Source of the DNA: Undaria pinnatifida
Lineage: Eukaryota > Sar > Phaeophyceae > Laminariales > Alariaceae
Reading direction: 5' to 3'
Assembly (NCBI GenBank): GCA_012845835.1
Contig: JABAKD010000005.1
Span: 7,675,473 to 7,739,472, forward strand
DNA: 64,000 bases
Positions 58,504-64,000 of this stretch are shown here, one piece after another. The translations under genes and the position numbers were made by a program. Positions within the stretch are counted from its first letter, which is position 1; every line of letters starts with the position of its first letter. A model generated the notes under the pieces. That model was not told where the DNA came from, ran no database searches, and saw only the letters and a program-made list of their open reading frames with translations.

Positions 58504-59179
58504 CCAACGCTAGCTAGCGCTCGCGAAGATGACGGAAGGTTTAGGTGTTTTCATGCAGGAAAATGAAATCGAGGCACCGTTGCCTCGCCTGCGAGGTGCG
58601 ATACAGTGCCAGCGCGCGAGCGAGCATCAAGGCGTTCATCAAGGCACGGAGCAATGTATCCATGCAGGGAGTCGGGGTACCATTGCCTCGCGAGTGAGAT
58701 ATTGTACGTTGGCGGAAAGGAGCGAGCATCAAGACGTTTATCAAGACGCGAAACTTTTAACCCTTTGCGACCCCACGTATAGCGACCAAAAAAGCAATGA
58801 CGATGATCCCATCAAACGTCTCGAACGCGCCTGCAGCAGATCGAGTATCACCATGCTGCACGCGTGTCGCACAGCTCCAAACATAGTGCAGTTCGGGCAC
58901 AAGACTTGACTTATCGGGAACCTCCAGCGGCACGATTTGTTCTCATCCGTTGCCGACAAATCTACAAAATTCCTCTGGGTTAAACCACTGTTCACGTTTG
59001 CAGCATGTCGCTTGAAAGAGGAGACAAACTGCGCGGACAGTGCGTGCATGTGCTTGCAAGAGTGCCGTAGTAGCTTCTGTGCATAAATCGTCAACGCGTG
59101 CTTACAACGAAAAAAAAATCTAGTTATACTTTGTCAGGAAAAAAAACGCACGCCGGTGCACAGCCCTGGGAAGCTGCCC

Positions 59180-60290
59180 GCCGAGACAATTTCCAACGTG
59201 GGCAAGGAATCCTCCATACATGTTGTACAACCAAGTACCTGCACCTCTCCTCTCCTCTCATTTCCTTGTCTTTTTCGAGCAGCGTCGACCGCAACGTTAA
59301 ACTAGGCTCGGGTTCCAACCCTTCGCTCTCTCACTTCCACTACGATATATACCATTGGTGCAAATGGGCAGTCCGCGCGTTTCCGCGTTGTGACCACCGA
59401 CGAATGGGATTTTGCTCAAGGTACGGGACGCTACGTATTACAAAAGGCACTACAAACACTTTTTAGGACTCGCGCGTACGGTGGTGCAGGCCCCCACTGT
59501 TCGTCGAAATAATTTCCAAGTCGCGCAGGGAATCCTTTATTTCGTGCAACATCGAGCACAAAGCTAACCAGGTTCGGATACTAACTCTTCGCTCACCCAC
59601 TTTCACTACCAGTACGACGTATGCCGCCGGCACAAGTGGGCGGTCAGCGCGTTTCGGCGCTGATACCACTCAATGAGGTTGGTCTACATGAGACGCTACG
59701 ATACAAAAAAGTGCACTTCCACGTAAGTTTTGGAACAAAGCCGTACCGTGCAGTCAGGGGACTGCTAAGTCGAAGGACCGCTCGTCGAGATGAATTCTAA
59801 GTCGCGCAGGGAACCCTACATTTTGTGCAGCATCGATTGCAACGTCTAACCAGGCTCGGGTACTATCCCTTCGCTCTCGCTCTTGCGCTACGAGTTATCA
59901 CATACCGTCGGCGCAATTGGGCAGGCGGCGCGTTTCCGGTTTTTCCACTGACAAATTTTGCTTTGCATAGGACGCTACGTATAACAAAGACACCTTCCGT
60001 ACTTTTTTAGGAAAAAGCCGCGTATACGATGCAGACAGGAGAGTGCTTGTCGAGATCAGTTCCAAGTTCTGCAGGGAATCCTCTCCTTGTATTGACATCG
60101 AACGCAGCGTTCAACTAGGCCCGGGTACTACCTCTTCGCTCTCGCTCTTCCGTCACGAGTACCGTGGTACGTATACCGTCAGCGTAAATGGGCAGTCAGC
60201 CCGTTTCCGCGTTCCCGCCGACGATTTTTTGTTCTGCGTGGGATGACCGGGAGACGTCTACCCACCGTCTTTACGGGGAGATAAAGATAC
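59180..60290. repeat. Four-copy tandem repeat, about 266-318 bp
   Basis: Copies start near 59187, 59505, 59787 and 60053 with caatttccaacg, aatttccaagtcgcgcaggg, gaattctaagtcgcgcaggg and cagttccaagttctgcaggg. Each continues with aggctcgggtnctancccttcgctctc, a taccgtcggcgcaantgggcag block and cgcgtttccg. Confidence 0.88.
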
Positions 60291-62157
60291 ACGGACTCGC
60301 GGCTAGCGTCGAAAAACGTCCAGTGCTTGTTTACTCGCTCAATCGAATCGTCGTGACACCAGGAGTGTGTGTGCTCCTCGATTAATCATCCGTCCGCGCA
60401 CGATCAGCTGACTTTGCTAGAGATAACTGCGGAAGAAGCCCTTCGTCCAATATGCTAAAGTACGCTGAAAATTTATACGGCGCAGGTATGGAAAGGATCG
60501 TTTTCCCTGATCGCATCGGCACCGATCCTTTCCTAGAAGTTAAAAGCTTACCTCTTGAGAGCGTTGCTGCGTAGAATCATCTACTGCCGTGCATCATCCC
60601 TCCTGCCCACACCAGCCAGCCCTACCTCACCGACAATAAGAAAGCTTGTTGGTCGAAGATGTCGATGCCCTCCCGAAGCCCGAAGCAGCCTCAAGCCCTC
60701 AATCTCGGACCAAAAGGTGCGAGCAGCAATCTGAAACCGTCGGAACAAAGTCAACCGGAACTTAGAAATTTACAGTAAACTTCGGAGAAGCACTGAACAC
60801 CGAACACCGCGAAACTTTGCTTTTTCTACAGATCCACAACGAAAATCTTTCCAGCTTTTTCATGGCAGCTGCAACAGTACTGCACTCACCGCTGCCACTG
60901 CAGAGAGACTAACTCCCCCCATTCCTTCCCTTTTCCGATCCCTGCTGGCCCCTGCCCTTCGGCACTCGGCACGCAGCAAAGAGTTTATCTCCGAAGGATT
61001 TTGAGGGTTTCCAAAAATGATTTATTTTTCTTGTTTCGGGTGTCCGGGGGCAGTGCGAGAAATTACGCCGCATGCAGGCATATCTAGGTGATGTATAATT
61101 AGTGATGTATGATGTATTATTTGTATAATATGTAGGATGTCAATGTTATTATCACACGTAAAAAAGCTAAAAAAAGTCCATGTGTTCTCTTTTCGCCGTT
61201 CTCCGCCGCAGAATTATGGGAAATTTTCGCGTACCAATTACCCGCTGTATGATACCCGCAAAGAACAGCAGTCCTACTCTGTAGACTTTTTATCCACCCG
61301 TATTTGCCGCCATCGTGATGCACCGGTGCTTTCGACACACTCCGTCACTACCGGTAGTACAGCAAGTGTGCTTGCCAAGACGTCCAGTCATAATATCCGC
61401 GCTTCTTCGAGAATACCAGAGATCCAATTCGACCAGGCAAGCATCGAGTAGTGCGATTGCTAGGAACGACAGCTGCACCGAGTCTCAACAACTGCTGCCG
61501 CTGTTGCAGTCGAGCAAGAAGGACCAACAGAGCACCGGCAGCAGCAGAGGCGTCGGCTTAGAGTCCTCGCTGGTCTCAGGAGGTCTTCTTCTCGGCTTGC
61601 TTTTGGGTTCGGAAGAAGGGCGCGCTGAGGAGGTGCGGTGCGAGGTCAGGACTCGGGCAGCGCAAGGTAAAATACTTGCCTGGTATGTTGCGTGTGTGCT
61701 GTAATGCTGTAGTCTAATGCTGAGTTCGAGCACCAGCACAGGTACACAGCAGTAGTATCATATCATGTGACAGCGCGACACAGCAGCAGTACTCGTAGCA
61801 ATGGCACCAACAATATGATAGTTGACATTGGGGGTAGAAGAGATGTTTCCATGTTTCTGGCGTGTACGTGTTCAAAGAGCAGCAATCCACACAGCAGCAG
61901 CAGCAGGCAGGTTATTTCGTATGTTTTTGCTAATAAATAGAAGTGGTTCTTGCTCTTGTTCCGGAAGACGGTTCGTAGTTTCACCTGTGCATGGTTGTGA
62001 GCTACGAGGTTAGCTCCGGTACGGTACGGGTATGATAAACTGCAAGTAGGAAACCTTTTTACTTCCCAAACGAGGGAGACATAAACGATCATGATACACT
62101 TGTACTGCTGTAGACTGAGGAACACTACGACACGTAGGCTCAACACCGAATTACTAT

Positions 62158-62166
62158 TCGTTGTTG

Positions 62167-62198
<32 letters not shown>

Positions 62199-62218
62199 GG
62201 TGGTGGTGGTGGTGTTGG
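62158..62218. repeat. (gtt)n and (ggt)n microsatellite
   Basis: Eight gtt units then about ten ggt units. Confidence 0.95.
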
Positions 62219-62219
62219 T

Positions 62220-62450
62220 GTTCTCGCATAATCTAGTCCGTGGTCACAGGACAGGCTCCAGTCACTCTGGAGCTGAGGAATACCCCAGGGGAAAACACAA
62301 ACCAAAGGTGGTACACACTCTGGAGCTGAGGAATACCCCAGGGGAAAACACAAACCAAAGGTGGTACACGCGTATATCACGGCTGACGCCATTCATGCCT
62401 CCACCAGAAACATATAAAAGTGAAATCGGGAGTCAGCCTACGATGTGCCA
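62220..62450. repeat. Dispersed repeat, copy 2 (first copy at 36775-37040), with internal 54-bp duplication
   Basis: tccgtggtcacaggacaggctccagtcactctggagctgaggaatacccc and aatcgggagtcagc match the 36.8 kb copy. The block actctggagctgaggaatac ... ccaaaggtggtacac is duplicated in tandem here only. Confidence 0.85.
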
Positions 62451-62584
62451 GGTCCATACTGGTCCATACGTCTCACTACCCGCGCCTGGAAAAACCGACT
62501 ATACCGCTTGCCACCCAAGACTACCACGTATATATTGTATGTAGTACCTATCACTACTCATACGCACGACAGACGCAAGTCAAT

Positions 62585-62735
62585 TGGAAAAAAAAAAAAA
62601 AAAAAGATAATGGAATGGAAAGAAAAGACAAGAAAGCGACAAAACGAAAAAGGAAAGGCAAGAAAAGAGAAGACAAGAAAAACAAGAAAAGACAAGACAA
62701 GAGGAAGCAAGTGAAGGAAAAGAGAAAAAAATGTC
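62585..62735. repeat. Purine-rich (aaaag)n tract
   Basis: Starts with a run of about 18 a, then agaaaagacaagaaa-type units. Confidence 0.85.
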
Positions 62736-62850
62736 ATACTAGCAAGCCAAGGAACTGACTAAAGACGGCATTGGACTCATAGAGGGTATGAATTGCATCA
62801 TCAATGGTACTGGGGAGAGAATGCAACATGGCGAAGAAGTCAGGGCGGTC

Positions 62851-64000
62851 TTACGCTATCTTGTGACGGCCATTGGAAGGCCTACAAATTTTAAGACGAT
62901 GATGGCCAGACCCAGACTTCGGTCTCTTGGGCACAACGCCCCCCCTTCCCCCCCCCCTCCCCTTGCCCCCTCCCCCCCCCCCCCCCCCCCCCCCCTTCTC
63001 CCCTCCCCTCTCCCTCCCTCCCCCCTCCCTCCCTCCCCCCTCCCCCCCTCCCCCCTCCCCCCCTCCCCCCTCCCCCCCTCCCCCCTCCCCCCCTCCCCCC
63101 TCCCCCCTCCCCCCTCCCCCCTCCCCCCTCCCCCCTCCCCCCGACCGCTTAGAGATGCCGACGGTGGATGGCGCTGCCGCAGCCTTTGCGCGTCGCTCTG
63201 CAGCTTTGCGTCTCTCCGTGTCATGCCAATTCCGCATGAACAACTCGGCTCCCTCCTCTACTCGTCGAACCCATCTGCCGGCCTTCTGAGCAGCCTTTCG
63301 CCACCATTCGAATTTCATTCCAAAGACCGACATATCCTCCTTCAGATGAGCCATCCAGTCCTTCTCTTGCCCCCCTGAATAGCCCTTACCCCCAACAAGC
63401 TCCCCAAACATCACCCTCTGTGGCAGACGCTCCTCCCTCATACGTGCTACGAATCCCGCAAACAATATCCTCCGTTTGCGCACTATCGCCTCTATGCTCT
63501 CGGAAGCTGTCTTGGCAAGCGCGTCGGCGTACGATAGGGTGTAGCCGTCGCGCTTCCGTTTCCACCATCCGAGGCATCGGAGGAGCATGGAGTGGTGAAC
63601 GCGTCGTAACCGATCATAGTCAGGCTTGTTCGGGCTCCACGTCATGCAACCGTAAAGCAGTGTCTCGATCACCTCAGCTTTCAGCAACCGCACTTTCAAC
63701 GGTAAGCGCACACCAGGGCGATCATAGATTTCCATCTTGTACCGCTGGAAGCACGCCCAGGCCCTCTGAAGACGCCGCGTTATTTCAATGCTAAGGTCTG
63801 TCTGCGGTGATAGCCCCGCCCAAGTACACAAATTCGATTATTCGTTTGTGTATCTGGCCGGCTGCATTGATTGAGAACAACACCTTCCCCCCGCCTTTGG
63901 TTTGCACGCACATAATCTCTGTTTCCGCCTCGGAGACCGTAAGCCCGAAGACGCCGAGCACGTAGTCACGATCACCGTCATCATCCTCTCTAGCCCTTCT
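62851..64000 (-). pseudogene. 3' end of a LINE-type (non-LTR) reverse transcriptase, frameshifted, running off the window
   Basis: The main frame reads LSIEITRRLQRAWACFQRYK, then LLKAEVIETLLYGCMTW, RRVHHSMLLRCLGW and RKRRILFAGFVARM. This is the thumb and C-terminal domain found in non-LTR retrotransposons. The part before 63820 reads FGLTVSEAETEIMCVQTKG and IIEFVYLGGAITADR in another frame. The catalytic YADD box would lie beyond 64000. Two changes of frame, near 63799 and 63946, suggest a dead copy. The frame runs on through the C-rich repeat to a stop at 62851, but the element's own protein probably ends near 63145. Confidence 0.88.
62940..63146. repeat. C-rich minisatellite, ccccccct/ccctccc units
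   Basis: Runs of C broken by single T, with a 7-8 base period, directly abut the 3' end of the reverse transcriptase. This may be the tail of the LINE, since some non-LTR elements end in short tandem repeats, or a later expansion. Confidence 0.85.

Larger units (their letters stand above)
58504..62850. other. Region upstream of the cyclase gene, no gene recognised
   Basis: No TATA box or other promoter element stands out. A strong minus-strand donor (ctcaagag|gtaagc near 60551) follows a possible small exon (about 60552-60750) that could be 5' untranslated sequence of the cyclase. The plus-strand frame at 61315-61704 and the minus-strand frame at 61485-61739 are open but carry no motif. Mostly repeats otherwise. 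Confidence 0.45.

Noticed and set aside
57827-58399. Plus-strand ORF of 190 codons opposite exon 1
   Set aside because: A shadow of the Ser/Gly/Pro-rich exon 1. Only the minus strand has a donor and phase that fit neighbouring exons.
61315-61739. Overlapping ORFs on both strands
   Set aside because: Both are open and Ser/Leu-rich without motif, start context or splice sites. Left unannotated.

Overview
This is eukaryotic nuclear DNA of very low gene density. It is rich in microsatellites, minisatellites, homopolymer runs and short dispersed repeats, and its genes have many small exons. I read it as a stramenopile, most likely a brown alga. The reasons are the intron-rich layout, a two-cyclase soluble-type adenylyl cyclase of a kind brown algae carry, and a non-LTR retrotransposon tail of a kind common in brown-algal assemblies. 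The taxonomic call is an inference from memory, not a search result.

One gene occupies most of the window. On the minus strand, from an ATG at 58503 down to about 6021, I can join 38 exons (one of them weak) into a continuous reading frame of about 2,216 codons. Reading phase is kept across every junction. The protein is a soluble-type adenylyl cyclase resembling ADCY10/CyaA. It has a disordered N-terminus, class III cyclase domain C1 (exons 4-8), a linker, the degenerate cyclase domain C2 (exons 13-17), a P-loop NTPase (exons 18-27) interrupted by about 340 disordered residues, and a long alpha-helical TPR-like C-terminus (exons 28-38). Five of its introns appear to start with GC instead of GT.

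The introns are the most unusual part. Many contain decayed partial copies of the neighbouring exon, including its splice site. The clearest case lies just upstream of exon 7: a kilobase array of about 12 units of about 82 bp, each built on the exon 7 acceptor boundary. Similar copies flank exons 9, 11, 13, 25, 26, 27, 28, 29, 31, 34 and 37. Introns also hold a 2 kb array of a 12-bp unit (6535-8550), an 8-copy 75-bp satellite (16900-17475), hexanucleotide arrays, three copies of a GC-rich inverted-repeat element, and several dispersed short repeat families.

Outside the gene, 1-6020 holds only repeats and unassigned ORFs. From 58504 to 62850 there is a four-copy tandem repeat of about 290 bp and no convincing gene. 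The right edge (62851-64000) is the 3' end of a LINE-type reverse transcriptase on the minus strand, with two apparent 2-bp frameshifts and a C/G-rich minisatellite tail. I found no tRNA, rRNA, CRISPR array or virus.
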